DNA of 11,846 nucleotides from JANNRR01 sp031401675 (lineage in GTDB: Bacteria; Pseudomonadota; Alphaproteobacteria; Rhodobacterales; Rhodobacteraceae), in assembly GCA_031401675.1 (NCBI GenBank), contig JANNRR010000056.1:1-11846 (forward strand). Reading direction: 5' to 3'. This document shows positions 1-7,006 of this stretch, in pieces (position 1 is the first letter of the stretch; the number at the start of each line of letters is the position of its first letter). The notes beneath the pieces were generated by a model. It had not been told where the DNA came from. It did no database searches and was given only the letters and a program-made list of their open reading frames with translations. The position numbers and the translations under genes are program-made.

Positions 1-584
1 TCGCCGAACAGGTCGGTTTCGCATTCCTGGCGGAAGTTGGTCTCGATGATCCCCGAGCGGCCACCGCCGATCGCCGAACAATACGACAGCCCGATCTCCA
101 TCGCGCGGCCCGAGGCGTCGTGATGTACCGCTACCAGACAGGGCACGCCGCCGCCCTTGACGAACTCGCCGCGCACGGTATGGCCCGGGCCTTTCGGGGC
201 CATCATGATGATGTCCACCCCGGCTTTGGGCTCGATCAGGCCGAAATGGATGTTCAGCCCGTGGGCAAAGGCAATCGCCGCGCCTTCGCGGATGTTGTCA
301 TGCACGTATTTGCGGTAGGTGGCGGCCTGCAGCTCGTCGGGCATGGTGAACATGATCAGGTCGGCCCAGGCGGCGGCTTCGGCAATGCCCATGACCGTCA
401 GCCCCTCGCCCGCCGCCTTTTTCGCCGACGGCGAGCCGTCACGCAGCGCCACCACCAGGTTTTTCGCCCCCGAATCGCGCAGGTTCAGCGCATGGGCATG
501 GCCTTGCGAACCATAGCCGAGGATGGCCACCTTCTTGTCCTTGATCAGGTTGATGTCGCAATCACGGTCATAATAAACGCGCAT
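1..584 (-). CDS. ilvC: Ketol-acid reductoisomerase, 5' part (cut by window edge)
   Basis: Converts acetolactate or acetohydroxybutyrate to the dihydroxy acid in valine, leucine and isoleucine synthesis, using NADPH and Mg2+ in the cytoplasm. The 194 complete codons visible begin MRVYYDRDCDINLIKDKKVA and contain the Rossmann loop GYGSQGHAHALNLRDSG (residues 24-40). R48, S51 and S53 follow in the loop that usually selects the NADP phosphate. Also visible are AFAHG (H108) and the catalytic segment APKGPGH (K131). The TDLFG segment supplies the first metal ligand, D191; the next acidic ligand is cut at base 1. It looks like a class I enzyme of about 340 residues, so roughly 57 percent is here. 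The ATG at 584 is preceded by AGAGGA about 10 nt upstream. The gene is divergent from the class V aminotransferase. I see no leader peptide or attenuator in front of it. Confidence 0.97.
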   Translation of the reverse strand, partial: MRVYYDRDCDINLIKDKKVAILGYGSQGHAHALNLRDSGAKNLVVALRDGSPSAKKAAGEGLTVMGIAEAAAWADLIMFTMPDELQAATYRKYVHDNIREGAAIAFAHGLNIHFGLIEPKAGVDIIMMAPKGPGHTVRGEFVKGGGVPCLVAVHHDASGRAMEIGLSYCSAIGGGRSGIIETNFRQECETDLFG

Positions 585-664
585 TTCGGGTGGTCCTCTT
601 TGGTGTGGCGCGGCCGGATCGACCTGCGGCGTTGCGGGCCTGCGCGCGGGCGCAAGCGTCATTT

Positions 665-693
665 GCCATAATCTGCCGCTGGCCGGAGTTCAA
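665..693 (-). promoter_or_regulatory. Candidate sigma70-type promoter for ilvC
   Basis: On the minus strand, TTGAAC (693-688) is followed after exactly 17 bp by TATGGC (670-665). This gives 4/6 and 3/6 matches to the -35 and -10 consensus. A start near 658 would give a leader of about 75 nt before the ilvC ATG at 584. Inferred from spacing and similarity only. Confidence 0.35.
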
Positions 694-743
694 GCACCTG
701 CCGCACCGCCCCGGGCATGCCGCCACCCTGCTTTTGCCCGCGC

Positions 744-785
744 GGCATCTTCTTGGCGAAAATACCCCCCGCCGGAGGCCCTTTT
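744..785 (-). repeat. Short interspersed intergenic element, copy A
   Basis: Read on the minus strand, this stretch has a GCCTCCGGCGGGG core, then TATTTT, then a purine-rich GCCAAGAAGATG. Copy B at 2020-2058 has the same layout in the opposite orientation. Motifs of this kind (GCCTCCGGCGGG followed by a TATTT and AAGA-rich tail) recur between genes in Rhodobacteraceae genomes as far as I recall. The element lies between ilvC and the aminotransferase gene, upstream of both, so it is not simply a gene-end terminator at this site. Confidence 0.5.
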
Positions 786-844
786 TCTTGCCCCGCGCGC
801 CCGGGCCGCCTAGGTACGGAGGGTAACCGGAGGAAAGGATTGCC

Positions 845-1975
845 ATGCCCGCCCTGCTGTCCCACATCGACCCCGACGGCCTGCAGGAATTCTCGGTGGT
901 GTTCACCGACCGCTCGCTGAACCACATGAGCGCCAGTTTTCAGGCGGTGATGCGCGACATCTCGGGGATGCTGAAGTCGGTCTATCACGCCGAGGCGGTG
1001 GCGCTGGTGCCGGGCGGCGGCAGCTATGCCATGGAGGCGGTGGCGCGGCAGTTCGCCACCGCGCGGCATGCTTTGGTGGTGCGCAACGGCTGGTTTTCCT
1101 TTCGCTGGAGCCAGATCTTCGAGGCTGGCAGCTTCACCAGCGAAACCACCGTTCTGAAGGCGCGCCAGACCGGAAACGGTGACCGCGCGCCGTTCGCGCC
1201 GGCCCCGATTGCCGAAGTGGTGGCGGCGATCCGGGCGGCGCGGCCGGATGTGGTCTTTGCGCCGCATGTGGAAACCTCGGCCGGTCTGATCCTGCCCGAC
1301 GACTATCTGGGTGCACTGGCGGCGGCGGCGCACGAGGTCGGGGCGCTGTTCGTGCTGGACTGCATCGCGTCGGGCTGCGTCTGGGTCGACATGCAGGCGA
1401 CCGGCGTCGATGTGCTGATTTCGGCGCCGCAGAAGGGCTGGTCGGCGTCGCCCTCGGCCGGGCTGGTGCTGCTGTCGGCGCGCGCCGTGGCGCGGATCCA
1501 GGACACGGTGTCGAACAGTTTCGCGCTCGACCTGAAGAAATGGCTGGCGATCATGGCGGCCTATGAAGGCGGTGGCCATGCCTATCACGCCACCATGCCG
1601 ACCGATGCGCTGCGTGCGTTCCGCGATACCATGCTGGAAACCCAAGCCTACGGCTTTGACCGGCTGAAGGCGGCGCAGTGGCAGCTGGGCGACGCGGTTC
1701 GGGCGCTGCTGGCGGCCCGGGGCGTGGTGTCGGTGGCGGCCGAGGGTTTCGGCGCGCCGGGGGTGGTGGTCAGCTATACCGACGACCCCGAGATCCAGAA
1801 CGGCCGCAAATTCGCTGCCGCCGGCATGCAGATCGCCGCCGGGGTGCCGCTGATGTGCGACGAACCGGCGGGGTTCCGGACGTTCCGGCTGGGGCTGTTC
1901 GGGCTGGACAAGTTGTATGACGTGCCGGGGACGCTGGGGCGGCTGCAGGCGGTGCTGGATCAGGTGCTGGTCTAG
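845..1975 (+). CDS. Class V PLP-dependent aminotransferase (alanine/serine-glyoxylate type)
   Basis: A 376-residue fold-type I PLP enzyme, close to the usual 370-400 residues for alanine-glyoxylate and serine-glyoxylate aminotransferases. Visible motifs in order are PGGGSYAMEA (56-65), the cofactor-binding turn; HVETSAG (141-147), equivalent to the HxETSTG of the family; LDCIASG with D172, which should contact the PLP pyridine nitrogen; SAPQKGWSA with K197 as the Schiff-base lysine; and FRLGLFG with R348, expected to bind the substrate carboxylate. The ATG is preceded by a strong GGAGGAAAGG ribosome site. Its substrate cannot be read from sequence: alanine, serine, glyoxylate or 2-aminoethylphosphonate families all share these motifs. 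The divergent neighbour ilvC makes a role near amino acid metabolism plausible but does not prove it. Confidence 0.9.
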   Translation: MPALLSHIDPDGLQEFSVVFTDRSLNHMSASFQAVMRDISGMLKSVYHAEAVALVPGGGSYAMEAVARQFATARHALVVRNGWFSFRWSQIFEAGSFTSETTVLKARQTGNGDRAPFAPAPIAEVVAAIRAARPDVVFAPHVETSAGLILPDDYLGALAAAAHEVGALFVLDCIASGCVWVDMQATGVDVLISAPQKGWSASPSAGLVLLSARAVARIQDTVSNSFALDLKKWLAIMAAYEGGGHAYHATMPTDALRAFRDTMLETQAYGFDRLKAAQWQLGDAVRALLAARGVVSVAAEGFGAPGVVVSYTDDPEIQNGRKFAAAGMQIAAGVPLMCDEPAGFRTFRLGLFGLDKLYDVPGTLGRLQAVLDQVLV

Positions 1976-2019
1976 GTCCCGGGGCTGGTCTGGGCCGGGG
2001 GCGGCGGGTTGGCGGCGCT

Positions 2020-2058
2020 GCCGGAGCCTCCGGCGGGGATATTTGTAAAAAAGAGAAT
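2020..2058 (+). repeat. Interspersed element copy B with terminator-like hairpin
   Basis: Copy B of the CCTCCGGCGGGG element, in the opposite orientation to copy A. Its 5' end forms a perfect inverted repeat GCCGGAG-c-CTCCGGC (2020-2034), followed by GGGGATATTTG and an A-rich run. It lies 45 bp after the aminotransferase stop and 26 bp before the end of the convergent UbiH-like gene. That position fits a transcription end or boundary element for one or both genes. The lack of a clean T-run directly after the stem makes termination uncertain. Confidence 0.45.
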
Positions 2059-2083
2059 GTGCAGGCCAGGGCTGGTGGTCCGG

Positions 2084-3271
2084 TCAGACGCCGAGGCCGG
2101 CCCGCATCAGGGTCTGGCGCACCGGTTTGGCGCCGTGCAGGGTGCGCAGCGCTGCGGCCCGCAGATCGCGCAACGCCGGGGTGCCCAGCATCGCCGCCCG
2201 GTTCAGCGCGTCGATCGCGAGCACCCGGGCCTTGACCTCGGGCCAGCGCCGGCGGTGATAGCTGTCGAGCATCGCGGCGCTGCCAGGTTCATGGTTCTGC
2301 GCCAGCTGCAGCACCAGCGCGATATCGGCCAGGCTCATGTTCAGCCCCTGCGCCCCGATCGGCGGCATCACATGCGCCGCCTCGGCGATCAGGGCGGTGC
2401 GTTCGCCGGCGAAGCGGTCGGCAATCTGGCTGATGATCGGCCAGAGCGTGCGGCGGCTGGCCAGCGTCAGCGGGCCATAGAGGTGACAGGCGCGCGCGGT
2501 CATCGCCGCTTCGAACTCTGCCACCGGCAGCAGCGACAGGCGCAGGGCTTCGGCACCCGCCTCCATCCAGACCACGGCAGAGGCGGGTTGCCCGCCCCGG
2601 TCCTGCAGCGGCACCAGCGTGAACGGCCCGCCGCTGCGGTGCACCTCGGTCGAGACGTTGCCGTGCGGCACCGGGTGGGTCACGGCAAAGGCCAGCGCCT
2701 TTTGCCCATAGCGCAGGGTCCGGACCCCGATCCCCAGCGACTGTCGCACCGGCGAGGCGCGGCCGTCGGCAGCGATCAGCAGGGCGGCCGACAGCCGGCT
2801 GCCATCCGACAGCGTCACCAGCGCCTCGGCCTCGCGGGTCAGGACCGACAGGGTGGCGACACCGGACCGAAAATCGACGTTCGGCAGTTCGGTCAGTCGC
2901 GCCAGCATCTGGCGGCGCAGAAGCCAGTTCGGCAGGTTCCAGCCGAATGGCGCATCCGACAGCTCGGCGGCATCGAAATCCTTGATGCTGCGGGCCGCGC
3001 CCGGGGCCCCGCCGGCATCGACGATCCGCATGATCTGCAACGGCGATGCGTCCGGGGCCAGTCGGTCCCACAATCCGGCGTCTTGCAGCACCGCGATGGC
3101 CGGTTGCAGGAATGCGGTGGAGCGCAGGTCGGCACCGGCGGCGCCCTGATCGGTGACCGGGGCCGCCGGTTCGACCAGCACCACGCGAAAACCGGCGGTG
3201 CCAAAAGCACAGGCCGCCGTCAGCCCCGCCACGCCGCCGCCGGAAATCAGGATGTCGGTGGTGTCGCGCAT
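2084..3271 (-). CDS. UbiH/UbiF-family FAD-dependent hydroxylase
   Basis: A 395-residue class A flavoprotein monooxygenase of the ubiquinone-ring hydroxylase family, probably acting with O2 and NAD(P)H on a polyprenyl phenol at the inner membrane. The N-terminal Rossmann motif is GGGVAG (11-16), followed by LRSTAFL (49-55), the DG motif AADGRASPVR (D169, G170), and the GD-type motif AEAAHVMPPIGAQGLN (296-311). The classical GD motif reads GDAAH...GQG; here Asp is replaced by E297 and the second part reads GAQG. The ATG at 3271 has a weak purine-rich GGCGGG upstream. It lies 75 bp downstream of the HAD gene on the same strand, so cotranscription is possible. Which ring position (C1, C5 or C6) it hydroxylates cannot be told; alphaproteobacteria also have UbiL-type paralogues with different positions. 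Confidence 0.9.
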   Translation of the reverse strand: MRDTTDILISGGGVAGLTAACAFGTAGFRVVLVEPAAPVTDQGAAGADLRSTAFLQPAIAVLQDAGLWDRLAPDASPLQIMRIVDAGGAPGAARSIKDFDAAELSDAPFGWNLPNWLLRRQMLARLTELPNVDFRSGVATLSVLTREAEALVTLSDGSRLSAALLIAADGRASPVRQSLGIGVRTLRYGQKALAFAVTHPVPHGNVSTEVHRSGGPFTLVPLQDRGGQPASAVVWMEAGAEALRLSLLPVAEFEAAMTARACHLYGPLTLASRRTLWPIISQIADRFAGERTALIAEAAHVMPPIGAQGLNMSLADIALVLQLAQNHEPGSAAMLDSYHRRRWPEVKARVLAIDALNRAAMLGTPALRDLRAAALRTLHGAKPVRQTLMRAGLGV

Positions 3272-3283
3272 GGCCCGCCTTTG

Positions 3284-3301
3284 CGTTCAGATCCGTTCAG
3301 A
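3284..3301 (-). repeat. Tandem octamer with 10-bp period ahead of the UbiH-like gene
   Basis: CGTTCAGA occurs at 3284-3291 and again at 3294-3301, one helical turn apart. On the coding strand this is TCTGAACG twice, ending 13 nt before the hydroxylase ATG. It could be an operator-like direct repeat or chance; no known factor is recognised. Confidence 0.3.
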
Positions 3302-3306
3302 GATAG

Positions 3307-3324
3307 CGCGGCGGCTGCGCCGCG
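3307..3324 (-). terminator. GC-rich hairpin between the HAD and UbiH-like genes
   Basis: Stem CGCGGCG with loop GCTG (plus-strand reading) and arm CGCCGCG, a 7-bp perfect stem 23 bp past the HAD stop codon. On the minus strand the stem is followed by CTATCTCT rather than a U-run, so at best it is a weak or attenuating terminator. Confidence 0.25.
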
Positions 3325-3346
3325 TCGAAGCGGCATCCTGTCCCGC

Positions 3347-3991
3347 TCAAGGCAGGCGCGCCAGGAACCCCGCCAGATCATCGGTATGGTGGTGGATGTG
3401 CGGGGCGGTTTCGCGGGCCGGGGCCACATGCACCGTCCGCATGCCCATGGCGTGCGGTGCCTTGAGGTTGCGGGCATCATCCTCGAACATCGCAGCCTGC
3501 CCGGGGTCGAGCCCGTCGGCGGCAAACACCGCCTCGAACGCCGCGCGTTCAGGTTTCGGGCGGAAGCCGGCGTGTTCCACCCCGTAGACCGCGTCGAACA
3601 CCCCGGTCAGGCCGCGCGCAGCCAGCACCCGTTCGGCATAGGGGGCCGAGCCGTTGGTATAGACCACGCGCCGCCCCGGCAGGGCCGCGATCCGGGCGCG
3701 CAGGTCGGGGTCGGGCTGCAGCGCGACCAGCGATATTTCGTGGACCTCGGTCAGGTAGGGCGCAGGGTCGACGTCATGTTCGCGCATCAGCCCGGCCAGC
3801 GTGGTGCCATAGGTGGCCCAGTAGTGGCGGCGCAAGCGGTCGGCCTGCGCGCGCTTGACGCCCAGCGACTGCATGACAAAGGCGGTCATCCGGACCTCGA
3901 TCTGGTCAAAGAGCCGCGCCGATGGCGGATAGAGCGTGTTGTCCAGATCAAAGACCCAGGCGCGGATGGCGGAAAATGCGGGGCGTGACAT
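3347..3991 (-). CDS. HAD-superfamily pyrimidine 5'-nucleotidase
   Basis: A 214-residue HAD phosphohydrolase of the yeast SDT1-like pyrimidine 5'-nucleotidase group, expected to dephosphorylate UMP/CMP-type nucleotides or damaged analogues. Motif I is FDLDNTLYPP, with nucleophile D15 and acid/base D17. A helical cap follows (about 25-95). Motif II is YTNGS (T112), motif III is RPKPE (K146), and motif IV is FEDDARN (D171, D172). The YPP after DNTL is typical of this group. The open frame continues upstream to 4411, but the extension is low-complexity Pro/Arg-rich and overlaps the divergent GntR gene. I therefore take the ATG at 3991, which places motif I 14 residues in. The ribosome site is weak. 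The exact substrate is inferred from family. Confidence 0.88.
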   Translation of the reverse strand: MSRPAFSAIRAWVFDLDNTLYPPSARLFDQIEVRMTAFVMQSLGVKRAQADRLRRHYWATYGTTLAGLMREHDVDPAPYLTEVHEISLVALQPDPDLRARIAALPGRRVVYTNGSAPYAERVLAARGLTGVFDAVYGVEHAGFRPKPERAAFEAVFAADGLDPGQAAMFEDDARNLKAPHAMGMRTVHVAPARETAPHIHHHTDDLAGFLARLP

Positions 3992-4094
3992 GGTGGCCAG
4001 ACTAGGGCCGGGGGCCGGGGGCTGCAAGGGCGGCGGCGGCATCGGGGCGGGCGCGCCGGGCCGGATCGGATGCGGACGACGGCAGGATCGGCGC

Positions 4095-4143
4095 GACCGG
4101 TCCGGCCTTTGGTCCGTCTGCACACCGGGCGGGAAAACCGGTT
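4095..4143. promoter_or_regulatory. Paired ACCGGT-core palindromes in the HAD/GntR intergenic region
   Basis: The perfect 8-bp palindromes GACCGGTC (4095-4102) and AACCGGTT (4136-4143) are centred 41 bp apart, about four helical turns. They lie in the 201-bp interval between the divergent HAD and GntR genes, the second ending 49 bp before the GntR ATG. They could be autoregulatory operators. ACCGGT is not rare in such GC-rich DNA, so confidence is low. Confidence 0.2.
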
Positions 4144-4192
4144 CCCCCTCTGGCCTGAAGTGCGCTAGGCTGCGGCCCTGAGCGGAGGACCC

Positions 4193-4843
4193 ATGGCCGA
4201 TCTGCGAGCCGCATTGAAAGACGCCTATCCGCTGATCCTTGCGGCGATCGACAGCGGCATCTACCGCCCCGGCGACCGGCTGGTCGAATCCGAACTGGCC
4301 GAGCGCTTCGGCGTGTCGCGCACCCCGATCCGCGAGGCCTTGCAGCGGCTGGAAACCCAGTCGATGTTGACCCGCGACGGCCGCAGCCTGATCGTGGCGT
4401 CGCTGGACCACAACCAGCTGGCCGAGCTATACATCGTGCGGGCCGAGCTGGAGGGGTTGGCGGCGCGGCTGGCGGCCCGGCATGCCACTGCCGAAGAGGT
4501 GCATGTGCTGCGCAGCATGGTCGAGGACGACCGGGCGCTGGTGGCCGAGCCGGTGGCGCTGGCGCGGGCCAACCGGCGCTTTCACCGGCAGGTGCATCTG
4601 GCCTCGCACAACCGCTATCTGGTGCAGCAGCTGGACCTGGTCTACCGCTCGATGGCGCTGTTGGCGGCCACATCGCTGTCGGCAGCCGGGCGCGGGGTGG
4701 CGACGCTGGCCGAACATGACGCCATTGTCCGCGCCATCGAGGCCGGCGACGGCGATGCCGCCAACGCGGCGCTGCGGCTGCACATCTCGAAAGCCTACGA
4801 GACCCGGCTGAAGATCGACGCCGGCGGCAAGTTGGTGCGGTAG
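4193..4843 (+). CDS. GntR-family regulator, FadR/FCD class
   Basis: A 216-residue DNA-binding regulator. Residues 5-70 form the winged helix; the recognition part reads LAERFGVSRTPIREALQRLE (35-54), the standard GntR signature. Residues 76-205 are an all-helical FCD ligand domain. RANRRFHRQVH puts N127 and H131, with H175 (LAEHDAI) and H197 (LRLHIS), at the positions that usually bind a metal ion contacting an organic-acid ligand. The start has GGAGG 5 bp ahead of the ATG. FCD regulators normally repress genes for uptake or breakdown of organic acids, sugar acids or amino acids, but none is adjacent here except the divergent HAD gene. The effector is unknown. Confidence 0.93.
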   Translation: MADLRAALKDAYPLILAAIDSGIYRPGDRLVESELAERFGVSRTPIREALQRLETQSMLTRDGRSLIVASLDHNQLAELYIVRAELEGLAARLAARHATAEEVHVLRSMVEDDRALVAEPVALARANRRFHRQVHLASHNRYLVQQLDLVYRSMALLAATSLSAAGRGVATLAEHDAIVRAIEAGDGDAANAALRLHISKAYETRLKIDAGGKLVR

Positions 4844-4869
4844 GCGGGGTCGGTTGCGGCGGGGTCGCA

Positions 4870-4892
4870 ACCCGGGCGTTTGCGCGCCGGGT
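4870..4892 (+). terminator. Possible GC-rich hairpin after the GntR gene
   Basis: ACCCGGGCG, loop TTTG, then CGC, a bulged G, and CCGGGT form a hairpin 26 bp after the GntR stop, followed by GTCTT. The 176-bp gap between the convergent GntR and glycosyltransferase genes shows no other gene. Confidence 0.3.
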
Positions 4893-5019
4893 GTCTTCGC
4901 GCCGGTCGCGGCAGTCCGGTGCCCGGACCCCGGCCAGCCGCGACGGTCCATGGGTCGGGGCCGTTGCGCCGGCCCGGTGCGGTGCGCCGGCACAGCGGCA
5001 CAGCCGAAATCACCGGGCC

Positions 5020-6954
5020 TCAAGCCGGTTCCGCCAACTCCGCCAGCTTTGCCTCGGCCGCGTCATGCAGGCCGTGCGCCGTCTTGTCCCAATAGAACGG
5101 CTGCGCGATCAACTCATACAGGGCCTTGTAGGCTGCCAGTGCCCCAAGCGGGAAATACAGGGCCAGCGTCGGCACCCAGAGCCGCAGGAACCGGTGCCGG
5201 GGGCCGTTGACCGCGATCAGGCCGGCGAAGATGTTCACCGCCTCGGCACTCAGGAACAGCACCGCAAGTCCGGTCAGCGCCGGGCCCGGCAGGGCCGCCG
5301 CCAGCGGGTGCCATAACCCCAGCGCCAAGAGCCAGAACGACCACATGAGCGGCGCCAGCAGGAACTGCGACAGCGTGCACAGGAACAGGATCTGGAAGCC
5401 CGCGAATTTCCATGGCCCAAGTTGACGCCACAGCAGCACCGGGTCGCGCATGTGCACGCCGTAGGTCATGGCATAGCCCTTGAGCCAGCGCGACCGTTGC
5501 CGGACCCAAGGCCAGGCCCGGCAGTTCGCCTCCTCCTCGGTGACGGTCGCCAGCAGTTCGGCCCGGTAGCCGTGGCGGGCCAGCCGGATGCCCAGATCGG
5601 CATCCTCGGTCACGTTGTGCGCATCCCAGCCCCCCAGCTTCTCCAGCGCCTCGCGGCGGAAGAACAGCGTGGTGCCGCCCAGCGGGATCGCCAGACCAAG
5701 CCGCTGCAGACCGGGCAGCAGCACCCGGAACCAGGTGGCGTATTCGATGGTGAAGCAGCGCGCCAGCCAGTTCGAGGCCGGGTTGTAGAAATCGAGCACC
5801 CCCTGCAGACAGGCCACCTCGGGGCCGCGCGCATGGAACCGGCGCACGACGTGGTGAATCTGACCGGCCTCGGGCGCGTCTTCGGCGTCATAGATGCCGA
5901 TCAGGCTGCCCCGGCAGAAGTTCAGCGCAAAGTTCAGCGCCCGCGGCTTGGTTTTCAAGGGGCCTTTCGGCACCACCACCAGCCGCATCCAGCGCGGCAG
6001 CCGCGCCCCGGCCAGCGCCGCGCGGGTCATCGCATCCTCTTCCTCGACGACAAGCAGCACGTCCAGCAGCTCTTTGGGATAGTCCAGCCGCCCCAGACGG
6101 GTCACCAGCCGGCAGGCGATGTCGCATTCCTGAAACAGCGGGATCATCAGCGAAACCACCGGCAGCCGGGCAATGCTGGCCGGGCCGGCCGCAGGCGGTG
6201 CTGCGCCGTCACGGTGCCGGTGGCGCAGTTCGGCGATGGCGGCCGCAAGCTTCAACCCGGTCGCGGCCACAAGGGTCAGCGCGGTCCAGCCAAGCAGGAC
6301 GGCCAAGGGCAGCCCCGGTGCCAGAACCAGCATTGCCAGCACCGGCAGAACCGCCCATAGCCCCAGCCTCCGCAACCTGTCGCCATCCCACATCCGGCAG
6401 CTTTCCCGTTCCGGAACAAGGGTTTCCGCGCGGATGTTCAGGGCCGACTGCCGCGTATCCAGAAGCGCCGCATGCAGATCGCGTTCCGCCGCCAGCGCCA
6501 TCAGAACCGTGCCGAACTGCGCCTCCAGCTCCGGACGGATCCGGGCGAAATCGTTCGGGCGGGCAGTGGCCACCACGGTCGCGCCGCCAACCTGCCGCCA
6601 CGGCAGCAGCCCCTGACGCAGGCACCAGTCCGGCCCCAGACGGTCGATCAGCCGGGGGTCGGGGCGAAAGCGGGCCGGGTCGATCGCCGCAGCCCCCCAT
6701 TGCAGCGACAGGGCCTGCATCAGATCGGCCTCGGCGACCCAGTCATGCGCCAAGAGGATATCGCCCAGCCGCGCCGCCTCGCGCGCCTGCATCGCCAGCG
6801 CCTTGACCAGATTGCCGGGATCGACCGCGCCGGCTTCCAAGAGAATTTGCCCCAGCGGCCGCCGGTCCGTGGCGCGGGCAGAACGCGGGACCGGTCCGGG
6901 GCGCACCACCCGGTCCGGACGTGAGGAAACAAGACGAAGATGGGCAGTTTTCAT
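5020..6954 (-). CDS. Membrane glycosyltransferase family 2 with N-terminal MshEN (c-di-GMP-type) domain
   Basis: A 644-residue processive-type GT2 enzyme. Two tandem 24-residue MshEN repeats lie at 33-56 (PLGQILLEAG...LAMQ) and 62-85 (RLGDILLAHD...LSLQ), separated by exactly 5 residues. This is the published c-di-GMP-binding layout first described in MshE. The rest of a GspE N-terminal-like domain runs to about 170. Two membrane segments (about 199-235) precede the GT2 domain, which has KPRALN (336-341), YDAED (D356, D359), TED (449-451) and QRSRW (486-490). Three to four membrane helices and PFYWDKTAHGL follow. The architecture resembles E. coli NfrB, where the MshEN part is C-terminal. I chose the ATG at 6954; the longer frame to 6975 would need a TTG and almost no leader. 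No exporter or co-polymerase gene is adjacent. Substrate unknown. Confidence 0.87.
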   Translation of the reverse strand: MKTAHLRLVSSRPDRVVRPGPVPRSARATDRRPLGQILLEAGAVDPGNLVKALAMQAREAARLGDILLAHDWVAEADLMQALSLQWGAAAIDPARFRPDPRLIDRLGPDWCLRQGLLPWRQVGGATVVATARPNDFARIRPELEAQFGTVLMALAAERDLHAALLDTRQSALNIRAETLVPERESCRMWDGDRLRRLGLWAVLPVLAMLVLAPGLPLAVLLGWTALTLVAATGLKLAAAIAELRHRHRDGAAPPAAGPASIARLPVVSLMIPLFQECDIACRLVTRLGRLDYPKELLDVLLVVEEEDAMTRAALAGARLPRWMRLVVVPKGPLKTKPRALNFALNFCRGSLIGIYDAEDAPEAGQIHHVVRRFHARGPEVACLQGVLDFYNPASNWLARCFTIEYATWFRVLLPGLQRLGLAIPLGGTTLFFRREALEKLGGWDAHNVTEDADLGIRLARHGYRAELLATVTEEEANCRAWPWVRQRSRWLKGYAMTYGVHMRDPVLLWRQLGPWKFAGFQILFLCTLSQFLLAPLMWSFWLLALGLWHPLAAALPGPALTGLAVLFLSAEAVNIFAGLIAVNGPRHRFLRLWVPTLALYFPLGALAAYKALYELIAQPFYWDKTAHGLHDAAEAKLAELAEPA

Positions 6955-7006
6955 CCGGCTGGCAGACCGATGCAAGGGCAGGTCCGGCCATCCTTGCCGC
7001 CGAATC

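Noticed and set aside
786..816. TTGCCC-N17-TAGGTA as a promoter for the aminotransferase
   Set aside because: Spacing is right but the -10 matches only two of six consensus bases, and the interval is very GC-rich.
659..1645. 328-codon minus-strand frame opposite the aminotransferase
   Set aside because: Arg/His/Gln-rich shadow of a gene with all class V aminotransferase motifs.
2009..3988. 659-codon plus-strand open frame opposite the UbiH-like and HAD genes
   Set aside because: Arg/Gln/His/Gly-rich, with no recognisable domain; it is the antisense shadow of two genes with clear motifs in a high-GC genome.
3992..4411. N-terminal extension of the HAD gene
   Set aside because: Low-complexity sequence overlapping the divergent GntR gene; the family begins at the ATG at 3991.
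5422..6360. 312-codon plus-strand frame inside the glycosyltransferase gene
   Set aside because: Shadow frame; composition is His/Gln/Arg/Pro-rich and the opposite strand has complete GT2 motifs.
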